Shown: positions 1-8,318 of the stretch, in pieces
Position numbering within the stretch: the first letter of the stretch is position 1
How the letters are laid out: every line of letters begins with the position of its first letter
Assembly (NCBI GenBank): GCA_945898095.1
Contig: CAMDHE010000035.1
Span: 1 to 38,662, forward strand
Reading direction: 5' to 3'
DNA: 38,662 nucleotides
From: Roseateles toxinivorans
Lineage (GTDB): Bacteria; Pseudomonadota; Gammaproteobacteria; Burkholderiales; Burkholderiaceae_C
The notes under the pieces: model-generated
What the model saw: the letters and a program-made list of their open reading frames with translations, nothing else
Told to the model about the DNA's origin: nothing
Databases searched by the model: none
Translations under genes and position numbers: made by a program

Positions 1-759
1 CACCTGCGCCAGCCTGGGTGCAAGCGGCGCATCAAACAAGTCGAAATATCCGAAAGGCCCTTCGAGGACATCGCGCGGACCGCTGAAGCCCGCGCGAGCC
101 AGGTCGATGGCAGTCACTGCAGACCTTGCTGCCAGCCCGACTTGCAAGGCCAGCATCGGTGAGCCCTCCAGATGGGCTTGCATCGTGCCTGCCAGCTGGC
201 TGTAGGTGATACCGAAAGCATCGGCCATGGCTTCGCGTGTCAGTCCGGCCAGTTTGGCCAGACCCAGGCTGGCGCCCAGCGCACCGCACATCGCCGGGCG
301 GAAGAAGCGCATCGGTGCGATCTGGGCCGAGCCGATCGTCGCCGCCACATCGACAGCCAGCACCAGCGCTTCGATCAGCGCGGCGCCGCTGATGGGCCGG
401 CCTTGCTGCGATTGCGCTTCGGCGAAGGCCAGCAGCGCCGGCAGGATGGTGGCAAGCGGATGAACGACCGCGCGTTCATGCACGCAGTCGAATTCCTGGT
501 TGTGGATCTGATAAGCGTTCAGCAGCGCCGCGGTGGGCGCCGGCCAGCGCTGCCCGCTGGCCCAATCGCGCGCCGCATCGCCCTGGCCCCAGCTTGCTGC
601 CGCGACCTTGACCTCGGCCAGGCGCGGATGTCGGCTCCCGGCCAAACCGACGCCAACGCTGTCTGTGATGAAGCACAGCGCTGCATCGATCGCAGGCTGC
701 GGCAGGTTCTCGAATCGCAAGGACTGTGCATGGTCGAGCAATTGGTCGATCAATCGCAT
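1..759 (-). CDS. MmgE/PrpD family protein, C-terminus cut off by window edge
   Basis: The reading frame is open from an ATG at 759 to the left edge, giving 253 codons; family members are usually about 450 residues, so roughly the C-terminal 40 % is missing. The protein starts MRLIDQLLDH and carries the MmgE/PrpD helical-domain pattern, including NQEFDCVHE around residues 87-95 and a conserved His-Pro at 100-101. Family members include 2-methylcitrate dehydratase, cis-aconitate decarboxylase and several isomerases of branched polycarboxylates, so a (de)hydration or isomerisation of a carboxylic acid is likely, but the substrate cannot be read. Its start overlaps the 3' end of the next MmgE/PrpD gene by 10 bp, which implies translational coupling and perhaps a hetero-oligomer. 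Confidence 0.85.
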   Translation of the reverse strand, partial: MRLIDQLLDHAQSLRFENLPQPAIDAALCFITDSVGVGLAGSRHPRLAEVKVAAASWGQGDAARDWASGQRWPAPTAALLNAYQIHNQEFDCVHERAVVHPLATILPALLAFAEAQSQQGRPISGAALIEALVLAVDVAATIGSAQIAPMRFFRPAMCGALGASLGLAKLAGLTREAMADAFGITYSQLAGTMQAHLEGSPMLALQVGLAARSAVTAIDLARAGFSGPRDVLEGPFGYFDLFDAPLAPRLAQV

Positions 760-2132
760 GGCTGAATCACCTTGTTCAAAGCATCAACTGTGGCAGCAGT
801 CGGCAGCGCTGCACAGGCGCGAATCGCTGCATCGATGCGTTGCGGCGACCAGCCGGCTGCAGTCATCAGGGTGGCGGCCTTGGTCTGGATTGCGTCCTGC
901 GACATCGGCCGCGCCGGGTCGCCCAGGGTGTCGAACAGGGCAGATTCTTCGCGCCGGCCATCACGCCAGCTGATGACGACCCTTGCGCCATATTGCGCTG
1001 GATAACGGGCTTCGAACTCGGCGCTCGAATCGACCGAGATGATGGCGCGCAGCGCTGACAGGGCCGGATCCTTCAGCATTTCAGCGCTGTAATGGCTGGC
1101 CTGCGGTTCGCCCCATAGCAGCAGCGCTGCCAACGCATGCTGGATCGAGAAGCGCGCCTGCGCTTCGTCGAGCGGGTTCGGCTTGTCACAAAAACGCAGG
1201 GCGTCGGCGTAGGTGAAAACCTCGACCTTCAAGATCGACTGCGGCAATCGCGCTTGCACGCCGAGCAGCTCCTTCAAGGCATCGATGGCCGGATGCGCAT
1301 GGCGGCAGGCCGGCCAGGGCTTGAAGCTGACATCGTCAATCCAGGGCGAACTGCGCGGCGCATCGATCATGCCGGCATCAGCCTCGGGTGCGGTGGCTGC
1401 GAACCAGCCCGAAGGACCGTCAAGTACACCTTGCGGCCCGGTCAGCCCGGCTGCCGCGAGCTGAGCCGCGGCCAGGCCGTCGCGCGCCGCCCCGGCCATA
1501 TGCCAGGCCTTGCCCAGTTGCGATTCATGTCGCACCTGCCAAAGTCCGCCGGCGCGGGTGCCGGCCAAGGCCAGCGCATGGGCTGTCTGAGCGGCATCGA
1601 GGCCCAGCAAGGCGGATGCAGCTGCGGCGGCACCGAAGCTGCCTGCGGTGGCGGTGCTGTGCCACATCCGGTAATGCGATGGGCCCAAGGCGCGACCGAC
1701 CCGGATCATCACTTCATAGCCCGCCACCAGGGCCGACAGAAGATCGGGCCCGCTGCTGCCGGGGCCTGCGGCAGCCAGCAAGGCGGGGATGATGACCGGC
1801 CCCGGATGCAGTATCGAACTGCGGTGAATGTCATCCATTTCGAGGGCACTGCCGATTGCGCCGTGATAAGCCGCAGCCGATGCGGCATCGCTGCTGCGAT
1901 CGGCCAACGTCGGCCTTGTGCCGGTGCCTTGCAGCTTCAACCAGCCTGCGAATGCTTCGCCCTGCGGGCTGATCGCGCCGCGCGCCGCGCAGCCTAGCCA
2001 ATCGAGCAGATGGGTTGCCGCGCGTGGATGCCATGCCGGGCAATCTCGAGCTTGCACCGAGATCTGTGCGAGGCGCTGGATGGCGGTCAAAGCTGCAGGG
2101 CTTGAGGATGTATTGGCGGTAAGACGTGACAT
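750..2132 (-). CDS. MmgE/PrpD family protein
   Basis: This 460-residue protein has the full length expected for the MmgE/PrpD family. The segment SALEMDDIHRSS at about 95-106 followed by His-Pro at 109-110 matches the family's active-site region, and SFKPWPACRHAHPAID further on matches the conserved 'K-P-x-xx-C-x-H' region of the second domain. Members dehydrate 2-methylcitrate or act on related polycarboxylates; the PrpR-type activator elsewhere in the window makes such an acid plausible, but this is inference. It is the first gene of a leftward operon and its stop overlaps the start of a second, diverged MmgE/PrpD gene. Its promoter at 2177-2205 has an operator-like palindrome at the expected start of transcription. 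The ATG at 2132 is the first good start after that promoter. Confidence 0.88.
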   Translation of the reverse strand: MSRLTANTSSSPAALTAIQRLAQISVQARDCPAWHPRAATHLLDWLGCAARGAISPQGEAFAGWLKLQGTGTRPTLADRSSDAASAAAYHGAIGSALEMDDIHRSSILHPGPVIIPALLAAAGPGSSGPDLLSALVAGYEVMIRVGRALGPSHYRMWHSTATAGSFGAAAAASALLGLDAAQTAHALALAGTRAGGLWQVRHESQLGKAWHMAGAARDGLAAAQLAAAGLTGPQGVLDGPSGWFAATAPEADAGMIDAPRSSPWIDDVSFKPWPACRHAHPAIDALKELLGVQARLPQSILKVEVFTYADALRFCDKPNPLDEAQARFSIQHALAALLLWGEPQASHYSAEMLKDPALSALRAIISVDSSAEFEARYPAQYGARVVISWRDGRREESALFDTLGDPARPMSQDAIQTKAATLMTAAGWSPQRIDAAIRACAALPTAATVDALNKVIQPCD

Positions 2133-2164
2133 CCTGGCTCGAGTTCGATTGAATGGGTGTAAAG

Positions 2165-2176
2165 TTGTACGGACAT
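2165..2176. promoter_or_regulatory. GntR operator candidate, site A
   Basis: The sequence is TTGTACGGACAT, an imperfect palindrome with half-sites TTGT and ACAT around a CG-rich centre. It is one of eight copies in the window and has the GT-N4-AC spacing known for HutC-type GntR regulators. It lies between the divergent MmgE/PrpD and CoA-transferase genes, directly downstream of the leftward -10 box, so a bound repressor would cover the start of transcription. Confidence 0.75.
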
Positions 2177-2205
2177 ATTATAGAAGCGGACCGCCAGCCT
2201 CGCAA
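2177..2205 (-). promoter_or_regulatory. sigma-70 promoter for the MmgE/PrpD operon
   Basis: On the minus strand TTGCGA (2205-2200) is followed after 17 bp by a perfect TATAAT (2182-2177). Transcription would start near 2170, inside operator site A. The -35 overlaps the first codon of the divergent CoA-transferase gene. Box identity and spacing are seen directly; activity is inferred. Confidence 0.65.
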
Positions 2206-3503
2206 TGATCAATGATCCCGCCAGACCATCAAATTCTCGCCGCCTGAGCCAGGACCAGCTTGGCCGCTTCCTGCGACCAGGCCAGCGGGTCTATTGGCCC
2301 GGCTGTGCAGGGCATTCATTGCTGTTCGAGCAATGGCTGAGGGCCGATCCCGGCTTGGCTGCGGGGCTGGAGTTCTGCGGCGTCTGGATTCCCGGTGTCA
2401 ACCGCTTTGACCCCTGCGCGCTGCACAGCGAAGCCCGCGCCACCAGTTTCTTCTTGTCCGCTGATTTGCGCGCGGCCTGGGAGCGTGCTGCGGTCGATTA
2501 CCTGCCGCTGCATTACAGCGAAATCCACGCCTACCTTGGCAGCCCTGATCGATTCGATGTCCTGATGCTGCATCTGGCGCCACCGGATGAGTCGGGCATT
2601 TGCAGCTTGTCGGTGGCTGCGGACTTCACGCCCGCCGTGCTGCAGGCGATAAGCGCCGGCGTCACCGTGCTTGCCCACCTGAACCCGAACTTACCGCGAA
2701 CCAATGGGCCGGGGGTGGCGCTGTCGCGCATCGACGCCTGGGTCGAGGCGCCGATGCCATTGCTGTCGCTGCCCGACGAAACGCCCGACCAGACCCTGAC
2801 CGAGGTGGCGCGTCAAGTGGCGATGCAGGTTCGCGATGGCGACTATCTGCAGTTCGGCCTCGGTCGCTTGCAGGCTGCGGTGCTGAATGAGTTGCAGGGA
2901 CACCGGGGCTTGAAGATTCATTCCGGCATGGTCTCCGATGGGCTGCTGCGGCTGCGCGATGCCGGGGCATTGGCACCTGAATCGATCCAATGTCCGCCTG
3001 TCTGCACCGGGGTTGCGCTGGGTAGCGAGCGGCTCTATCGGGAAATGGCCAACCATGCGCTGGTGCGCTTTGCTCCGGTCAGCCATACCCATGCACAAAC
3101 TACGCTGGCGAGTCTGCCGAGCTTGCTGGCGATCAACTCGGCGATCGAAATCGACTTGCTCGGGCAGGTCAACTGCGAAAGCATCGGTGGCCGGCAGATC
3201 AGCGGTGTTGGCGGCTTGGTCGACTTCATCCGCGGCGCAAGAGCCAGCCCCGGCGGGCGGGCCATCATCGCGGCCACTGCTACTGCCGGGCAACAACGGC
3301 GCTCGCGCATCGTGCCGATGCTGAATCGGGCGGTGCTGGGTCTGGCCCGTACCGACATCGACATCGTGGTCACCGAATATGGTGCTGCGGCTTTGCGACA
3401 ACTCGGCGTTGACGAGCGTGCGCAGGCATTGATCGCGATTGCAGCGCCCGAGCAGCGCGAAGAGTTGCAAGCCGCTTGGCATACACTGCGTCGCACCCTA
3501 TAG
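2205..3503 (+). CDS. Acetyl-CoA hydrolase/transferase family CoA-transferase
   Basis: This 432-residue protein belongs to the AcCoA_hydro family (acetate, succinate or 4-hydroxybutyrate CoA-transferases; itaconate CoA-transferase is a relative). Landmarks are AINSAIEIDLLGQVN at 309-323, GGLVDFIRGA at 336-345, and a C-terminal VTEYGAAALRQL followed by RAQALIAIA. It probably moves CoA from acetyl- or succinyl-CoA to a carboxylic acid made in this pathway; the acceptor is not evident. It diverges from the MmgE/PrpD operon across site A and is followed 11 bp downstream by GntR copy 1, so both are likely co-transcribed. The ATG at 2205 has no clear ribosome-binding site, but no better in-frame start is near. 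Confidence 0.88.
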   Translation: MINDPARPSNSRRLSQDQLGRFLRPGQRVYWPGCAGHSLLFEQWLRADPGLAAGLEFCGVWIPGVNRFDPCALHSEARATSFFLSADLRAAWERAAVDYLPLHYSEIHAYLGSPDRFDVLMLHLAPPDESGICSLSVAADFTPAVLQAISAGVTVLAHLNPNLPRTNGPGVALSRIDAWVEAPMPLLSLPDETPDQTLTEVARQVAMQVRDGDYLQFGLGRLQAAVLNELQGHRGLKIHSGMVSDGLLRLRDAGALAPESIQCPPVCTGVALGSERLYREMANHALVRFAPVSHTHAQTTLASLPSLLAINSAIEIDLLGQVNCESIGGRQISGVGGLVDFIRGARASPGGRAIIAATATAGQQRRSRIVPMLNRAVLGLARTDIDIVVTEYGAAALRQLGVDERAQALIAIAAPEQREELQAAWHTLRRTL

Positions 3504-3514
3504 ATGCATTGCCG

Positions 3515-4252
3515 ATGCCGAACAAGAAGATCCCCCGCTACCGGGCCATCGCCGACGAACTGATTCAAGCCATTGCCGGCGAGAAATATCCCCTTGGCAG
3601 TCAGTTGCCGGCTGAGTCCGAACTCTGCGAACAGTTGCAGGCCAGCCGCCACACGATCCGTGAAGCGCTGCGCATTCTTGAGGAACGCGGTTTGATCGTG
3701 CGGCGCCAAGGATCGGGGTCAGCCGTGATTGCCTTGAATCCGCCGGCGCGGCTGCGCCAGATGGTGGACAACATCGAAGATCTGCTGCAGTACGGCAGCG
3801 CGAGCCGGCTGCTGTTGCTGAAGGCACGCGAAATTCCGGTCGACGCCAATCAGGCCCTGCTGCTCGGTTGCGCCGAAGGCACGCGCTGCATTGAGCTGAC
3901 CGGCTTGCGTCGCGAGCGTGGCGACTCCGGCAGGCCTTTTGCATTGAGCCAGGTGCTGTTTCCGCCGCAGCCTGAGCGCCGGCGCGCGATCTTGCTCAAG
4001 CGCGAGACTGCCTTGGCGACGATGCTGGAGTCACTCGACGCGAGCAATCTGGGCCGGATCGAACAGACCTTCGACGCGGTCGCATTGGATGCTGCGACCG
4101 CAACCCATCTGCAGACCCGCAAAGGCGCACCGTCGCTGCGCGCGCAGCGTGCTTATTACGACCGCCAAGGCGCCTTGATCCTGGTGGCGATCTCCTGGCA
4201 CCGCGCCGACCTGTTTCGCATCTCGACCGTGCTGCGGCACGAGTCGTCCTGA
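3515..4252 (+). CDS. GntR-family regulator with UTRA domain, copy 1
   Basis: A 245-residue HutC-type GntR regulator. Residues about 8-70 form the winged helix (PRYRAIADEL, LPAESELCEQL, SRHTIREALRILEERGL, RRQGSGS), and about 90-240 a UTRA ligand-binding domain ending ILVAISWHRADLFRIS. HutC-type proteins usually repress until a pathway metabolite binds. The ATG at 3515 was chosen because it aligns exactly with the start of copy 2 at 11637. The two proteins differ at 15 of 245 positions, mostly conservative, and the recognition-helix region is identical, so both should read the same operator. The gene follows the CoA-transferase by 11 bp. Confidence 0.92.
   Translation: MPNKKIPRYRAIADELIQAIAGEKYPLGSQLPAESELCEQLQASRHTIREALRILEERGLIVRRQGSGSAVIALNPPARLRQMVDNIEDLLQYGSASRLLLLKAREIPVDANQALLLGCAEGTRCIELTGLRRERGDSGRPFALSQVLFPPQPERRRAILLKRETALATMLESLDASNLGRIEQTFDAVALDAATATHLQTRKGAPSLRAQRAYYDRQGALILVAISWHRADLFRISTVLRHESS
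3515..4252 (+). repeat. Duplicated gene unit, copy 1 (second copy 11637-12374)
   Basis: The two GntR genes are nearly identical at the nucleotide level from the shared AACAAGAAGATCCCC just after the start codon to the shared CACGAGTCGTCCTGATC at the stop. Flanking sequences are unrelated, so the duplication is confined to the gene itself. No terminal repeats or transposase accompany it. Confidence 0.85.
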
Positions 4253-4255
4253 TCT

Positions 4256-4273
4256 TCTGCTAACTTCAGCAGA
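4256..4273. other. Weak hairpin between convergent genes
   Basis: TCTGCT and AGCAGA form a 6-bp inverted repeat with a 6-nt loop in the 27 bp between the convergent GntR copy 1 and membrane-protein genes. There is no T-run, so termination is only a weak possibility. Confidence 0.25.
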
Positions 4274-4279
4274 GCATCC

Positions 4280-4939
4280 TCAAGGATTCAGCCAGTGAAG
4301 GCCGGTTGCTGCGCTCAGCAGCAGCAAGATCCAGATTGAAACCACATAGGGGATGCAACGCGCGATCGACTGATGGATCGCTTGGTTGCCGGCAGCATCG
4401 GGCCCTTGGGCCATCAGGCGGGCGAATGCCGGCCCGAACGGACGCAATTGGATGCGAATGGCCAGACCGCATGCAACAGTGCCGGCGAAGCACAGCAACT
4501 TGAACGCTAGCCAAGGCGCCAAGCCTGGTATTGCGCCGAACAGTCCGGCGCAGGCGGTGGCACCGAGACCGACCAATAGAACAACCCGCAAGCCAAAATC
4601 CAGTTGGACGATGAGCGCCAGCTTTGAACTGCCATTGCCATGATGAATGGACCAAATTGCCCATAGCCAAGCGGCACAGGCCAACCAGATCGCCCACAGC
4701 ATCGGGGTGGAGATTGCCACTGTTCCCGAGATGCTGGCCAGATGCAGCCCGGTTACAAGTGTCAATGGCATGCACAAGCGGGGAGCGATATCAGTCCCCA
4801 TCATGATCTTCGCCGCGATGGCCCGAGCTGCGGGCGCGAGTGATCCATTGGCCACGAATCGGCTTGAGTAAAAGGTGCCCAGATCGCCGCCAAGCCAGTA
4901 AACCCAGCAAAGGATGTGCATGAATTTCAGTGCGAGCAT
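4280..4939 (-). CDS. Small integral membrane protein, CopD/DUF2269-like
   Basis: A 219-residue protein with about six hydrophobic segments. It begins MLALKFMHILCWVYWLGG, a His-containing first membrane helix followed by a Gly-Gly turn, like CopD/DUF2269-type membrane proteins. A second His-rich stretch (WSIHHGNG) lies mid-protein. The family resemblance is loose and the function is unknown; metal or heme binding is possible from the membrane histidines but unproven. The ATG at 4939 is preferred because an upstream TTG alternative (5020) adds a polar, unconserved-looking leader. It is the last gene of the TonB-receptor operon, about 80 bp after the second MDR gene, and converges on GntR copy 1. 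Confidence 0.65.
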   Translation of the reverse strand: MLALKFMHILCWVYWLGGDLGTFYSSRFVANGSLAPAARAIAAKIMMGTDIAPRLCMPLTLVTGLHLASISGTVAISTPMLWAIWLACAAWLWAIWSIHHGNGSSKLALIVQLDFGLRVVLLVGLGATACAGLFGAIPGLAPWLAFKLLCFAGTVACGLAIRIQLRPFGPAFARLMAQGPDAAGNQAIHQSIARCIPYVVSIWILLLLSAATGLHWLNP

Positions 4940-5020
4940 GGATGAAGGCTGTTCTGGTTGGCGCTGGCTTGCGGCTCGCCCCGGGGCTTTATTGACCCGC
5001 GGGACCTTGCCGCACGGCAA

Positions 5021-5989
5021 TCAATCGATACGCAACACAATTTTTCCGAAATGGCGGCGCTCGTCGATCATTTCATGCGCGCGCTTCAAATCTTCCAGCG
5101 GCAAGATGCAATCGACTACAGGCTTGAACACGCCGGAGGCAAACAGCGGTAGCGCTTGTTCACGGAAGCTCTGCATGGTTTCAGTCATGAAGAGCGGGCT
5201 GGTCGAGATGCTCATCGAGTGCAACTCGATGTTGCGCACCCCGATGTTCAGACTGAAACACACCTGCCTGCCGCCCGTGCTCCCGTACATGATGATTTTT
5301 CCGCACATGGCCATCGAATCGAACAGCATGGTCGCCGTCTCCTCGCCGATCGTCATAAGCCCCACATCAATCCCGATGCCCTGCGTGTCCGCCATCACAC
5401 GGTCGACGAGATTTTCAGTCTTGTAGTTGTAGGCCGCGTCCAGCCCCCATTCCTTGGCACGCGCGACCTTCACGTCGGTGCTGGCCGTACCGGCTACCCA
5501 GCAGCCGCGCTCCCGCGCAATCTGCAAAGCGGCGCTGCCCACGCTGCTGGCTACCGCCTCGATCAACACGCGCTGACCTGACACAGGCTTGGCCACCGTG
5601 CGTAAAGCATGCCATGCGGTCAGCCAGCCCACCGGTATGGCCGCACCTTCCTCGAAACTGATGCCTGTGGGTAATGTCATCAAATGCGTCGTTGCCACAC
5701 ACACATACTGTGCATGGGCGCCGCGCGCACGCCCCATGACTTTCTGACCGACTGAAAATTCGCTGACGCCTTCTCCAACAGCATCGATCACACCGGCCAT
5801 TTCCATACCGGCCACGAAGGGCAAAGGCTGCCCGCTGTAGTCGCCCGAGCGCATGCGCGTCTCGGCAAAGTTCATCCCTGATGCATGGACGCGCACGCGC
5901 ACCTCGCCTGCTGCCGGTGATGGCATGGGCAATTCTTCCAGGTGCATGACATCAAGCCCACCAAATTCCCTGACGATCCAGCCTTTCAT
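5021..5989 (-). CDS. MDR-superfamily zinc-free oxidoreductase (quinone oxidoreductase-like)
   Basis: A 322-residue medium-chain dehydrogenase/reductase. The N-terminal GroES-like domain (EVRVRVHASGMNFAETRMRSG, then FVAGMEMAGVIDAVGEGV) is followed by a Rossmann domain (VLIEAVASSVGSAALQIA). The catalytic-zinc cysteine and structural-zinc lobe of alcohol dehydrogenases are absent, as in NADPH:quinone oxidoreductases and enoyl reductases. It probably reduces an activated C=C or a quinone-like compound with NAD(P)H. AAGGAG lies 8 nt before the ATG at 5989, and the stop of the upstream MFS gene overlaps this start (ATGA). It is the second MDR gene of this operon. Confidence 0.88.
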   Translation of the reverse strand: MKGWIVREFGGLDVMHLEELPMPSPAAGEVRVRVHASGMNFAETRMRSGDYSGQPLPFVAGMEMAGVIDAVGEGVSEFSVGQKVMGRARGAHAQYVCVATTHLMTLPTGISFEEGAAIPVGWLTAWHALRTVAKPVSGQRVLIEAVASSVGSAALQIARERGCWVAGTASTDVKVARAKEWGLDAAYNYKTENLVDRVMADTQGIGIDVGLMTIGEETATMLFDSMAMCGKIIMYGSTGGRQVCFSLNIGVRNIELHSMSISTSPLFMTETMQSFREQALPLFASGVFKPVVDCILPLEDLKRAHEMIDERRHFGKIVLRID

Positions 5990-7248
5990 GACGCAAGTCT
6001 CCTTTGAATTTCATCGACGTCGAGCCCCGACGGCACAGGTTTGAGAAACAGATAAAGCACGCCGGCCGTGATCAGCGGCAGGGCGCCGCCAACAAACATC
6101 GCGAAGTCCCAGCCGTGACGATCCGCCATCCAGCCGATCAGGGCCGGGCCGGTGGCCTGACCGAGCGTTGCAGCAAATGAGCCGCTGAATGCGATCCCAG
6201 TGGCGCGCAGTCGGGTGGGAAACAGTTCGACCACATAGGCGAACTTCACCGCCGCGGTTCCGAGCAGAAAAACGGCCATCACTGAAAAAGCAATCATGCT
6301 TTCCATATAGCTGGTCGACAGCCACAGAAAGATCACAAAGAAGAAACCACCCAGTAAAGTAAAGACGATGGTCGTCGTCCGGCGGGTCAGGTAAAACTCG
6401 CCGATCCAGGCCGCCATCAGGTAGCCCCCCGCACCGATCAGATTCGACAGCCCGACCAAGGTCGCAGTGTTGGCAATATCAAAGCCGCGCGCCTCATGAA
6501 AATAGATCGGTGCAAAGATGAAAGCGCCACCGTAGGCGATCACAAAAAAGTACTGTGCGACGAACAGGGTCAGGGTTCGCCGACGCATGCCGGGTGCAAA
6601 AAGCTCCATGATCGAAGCGCGGGGCTCTCCGGCGACTGGCGCCTCAAAGCGCGAGGATTCCCGAACCGTGCGATGAATCACCCAGGCGAACGGCAGCGTG
6701 AACAAGCCGGTCAGGAACAAGACTCGCCAGCCATAAGGCGTCAGCAGCCAGATCGCCGAAAGCGACGCCAGCGCCCAGCCCAAAGGATAGGCAATTTGCA
6801 GCAAGCCTGTCATCAGGCCGCGGATTTTCGGCGGCGCCTCTTCTGCCATCAGCGCGCCTGTGGCGGTGTACAAGAGCCCGCCAGATGCGATGCTGCCGGC
6901 CCGAACCGCGCACATGGCGACCAGGCCGGGCACCACCGCATGGGCTGCAACAAAAAGGGAAGACGCTGCCGTCCCGAACACCATCGGTGCACGTCGGCCA
7001 TAGCGGTCGGCCAGCAGACTGAGCCACAGCAAGGCCAGGCCGCCCAAAGCGAAGGCCGCCCCGGTCAAAGCCCCGAGTTCGGTCCGCGTCAGACCGTACT
7101 CCTTGCGGATCAGCGGCAATGCATAGCTCCAAAGCGCCAGATCCATCTGGCACAAGGCATAGGCAGCAAAGCACACCAGCCACAAGCGGCCCGGGTAACC
7201 CCGCGTCAGGGCGAATGCTTCTTTCAGCCGGTTGGCGACCACGCTCAT
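5986..7248 (-). CDS. MFS transporter (AAHS/sugar-porter-like)
   Basis: A 420-residue protein with about twelve hydrophobic segments. The MFS signature LADRYGRRAPMVFG lies between helices 2 and 3, and ELFPTRLRATG lies in the second half, a pattern typical of aromatic-acid/H+ symporters and related carriers. It probably moves an organic acid or aromatic compound across the inner membrane. The ATG at 7248 overlaps the stop of the upstream VOC gene (ATGA), and its own stop overlaps the next gene in the same way, so the three are translated together. A longer start at 7296 is unlikely given this overlap. Confidence 0.9.
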   Translation of the reverse strand: MSVVANRLKEAFALTRGYPGRLWLVCFAAYALCQMDLALWSYALPLIRKEYGLTRTELGALTGAAFALGGLALLWLSLLADRYGRRAPMVFGTAASSLFVAAHAVVPGLVAMCAVRAGSIASGGLLYTATGALMAEEAPPKIRGLMTGLLQIAYPLGWALASLSAIWLLTPYGWRVLFLTGLFTLPFAWVIHRTVRESSRFEAPVAGEPRASIMELFAPGMRRRTLTLFVAQYFFVIAYGGAFIFAPIYFHEARGFDIANTATLVGLSNLIGAGGYLMAAWIGEFYLTRRTTTIVFTLLGGFFFVIFLWLSTSYMESMIAFSVMAVFLLGTAAVKFAYVVELFPTRLRATGIAFSGSFAATLGQATGPALIGWMADRHGWDFAMFVGGALPLITAGVLYLFLKPVPSGLDVDEIQRRLAS

Positions 7249-8318
7249 ACTGACATCTCCATGATTTCCGCAGCATTGGCCTGCTGGAAGCACCAACTCG
7301 TGCCATCCGGTGCAACACAGCGGAAGGCCGATACACCGAATTCGTCGGGCAAGGATGGATGCGCGGCAGCTGTGTCAGATCGCTGCGCACAGATGTCGTG
7401 CATTGCCTGCAAGTCACGCACTCGCCAGGTAAAGAGCGAACAGCCAAGGTGACCTGGCTGGGAAAGCGACATCCGATCGGGTAGCACCGAAGTCGAGGGG
7501 AAGCGGAACAAATAAAGCCGTCCGCCCCGGCGGGTGTCCGCCGAGTTGCCCGAGCGTGGTTCCTCGTAGGTATGGCACCAGTGAGTTTCACCTTCGCGCA
7601 GATCAAATACGCCACGGCTGGCCATGGCCTGATCCCATGGCACCTCTTGCACTGAAGCCAGCTTCAAGCCAAGCGCATCGGCATAAAAGTCGAATACCGT
7701 CGGGTCGTCGCTAGTGACCATGAAACTCGCATTGACGATCTGCGATGCACGCATCAACGAGTCATCGTCGATCCGTCCAAGCAACTTGCTTTCATAGTGA
7801 AAGCGTTCCAGGAATGCTTGCCGCCACAAGGGCTGAATCAGCGTGTATTCCCGGACCGCCAGCAAGCGGTCAACAAAGGGCTGCGGCGGGTTTTGGCCAT
7901 AATGCTGAGGGTTGTACTTGGACAGGTCGACAAAGCTTGGCGCCGTGTCGATCAATGGCGTGCCAAGCCGCTTGGCCGCCGCAGCATGATTGCCGATGTC
8001 CAGACAATTGCGGGCAAACTGCCCCACCCATCGGCTGCCGTGGCCGCGAAGCGGGGCAAGGCCGATACCACCGCTCAAGGGCTGATCCCAGCGCATCAAG
8101 CGGATCAAACCATGATCGGTATTCAGGTGTTGCAACCTGACCGACTCCACTGCTGAGGCAACGCCGTAGAGTGCCAGTGCCACATCCGGCCCGACTGCCC
8201 CCCTGGCGATGGGCAGGTATCCGAAAGCCCGCCAATAGGCGCAAGCTGCATCAAGGTCGGTGACACCAAAACAGACTTCGTGGATTCCACCTATGGCTTG
8301 CGCCTGGCCCGCGCTCAC
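7245..8318 (-). CDS. Double VOC-domain protein (glyoxalase/extradiol-dioxygenase fold)
   Basis: A 357-residue protein with two vicinal-oxygen-chelate modules: GGIHEVCFGVTDLDAACAYW near the N-terminus and NASFMVTSDDPTVFDFYADALGLKL at about 190-215, with a further SLFTWRVRDLQAM segment. VOC proteins include extradiol dioxygenases, glyoxalases and isomerases; several need a metal held by His and Glu. Which activity applies here is not clear. The start is GTG at 8318, immediately after the TAG stop of the preceding reductase, with GGGGA about 7 nt upstream. Its operon position between two reductases and an MFS carrier suggests a catabolic ring or keto intermediate. Confidence 0.8.
   Translation of the reverse strand: MSAGQAQAIGGIHEVCFGVTDLDAACAYWRAFGYLPIARGAVGPDVALALYGVASAVESVRLQHLNTDHGLIRLMRWDQPLSGGIGLAPLRGHGSRWVGQFARNCLDIGNHAAAAKRLGTPLIDTAPSFVDLSKYNPQHYGQNPPQPFVDRLLAVREYTLIQPLWRQAFLERFHYESKLLGRIDDDSLMRASQIVNASFMVTSDDPTVFDFYADALGLKLASVQEVPWDQAMASRGVFDLREGETHWCHTYEEPRSGNSADTRRGGRLYLFRFPSTSVLPDRMSLSQPGHLGCSLFTWRVRDLQAMHDICAQRSDTAAAHPSLPDEFGVSAFRCVAPDGTSWCFQQANAAEIMEMSV

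Noticed and set aside
1137-1997. Long plus-strand frame opposite the MmgE/PrpD gene
   Set aside because: Arg/Gln/Gly-rich shadow of a well-supported minus-strand gene; many similar frames exist opposite every real gene here.
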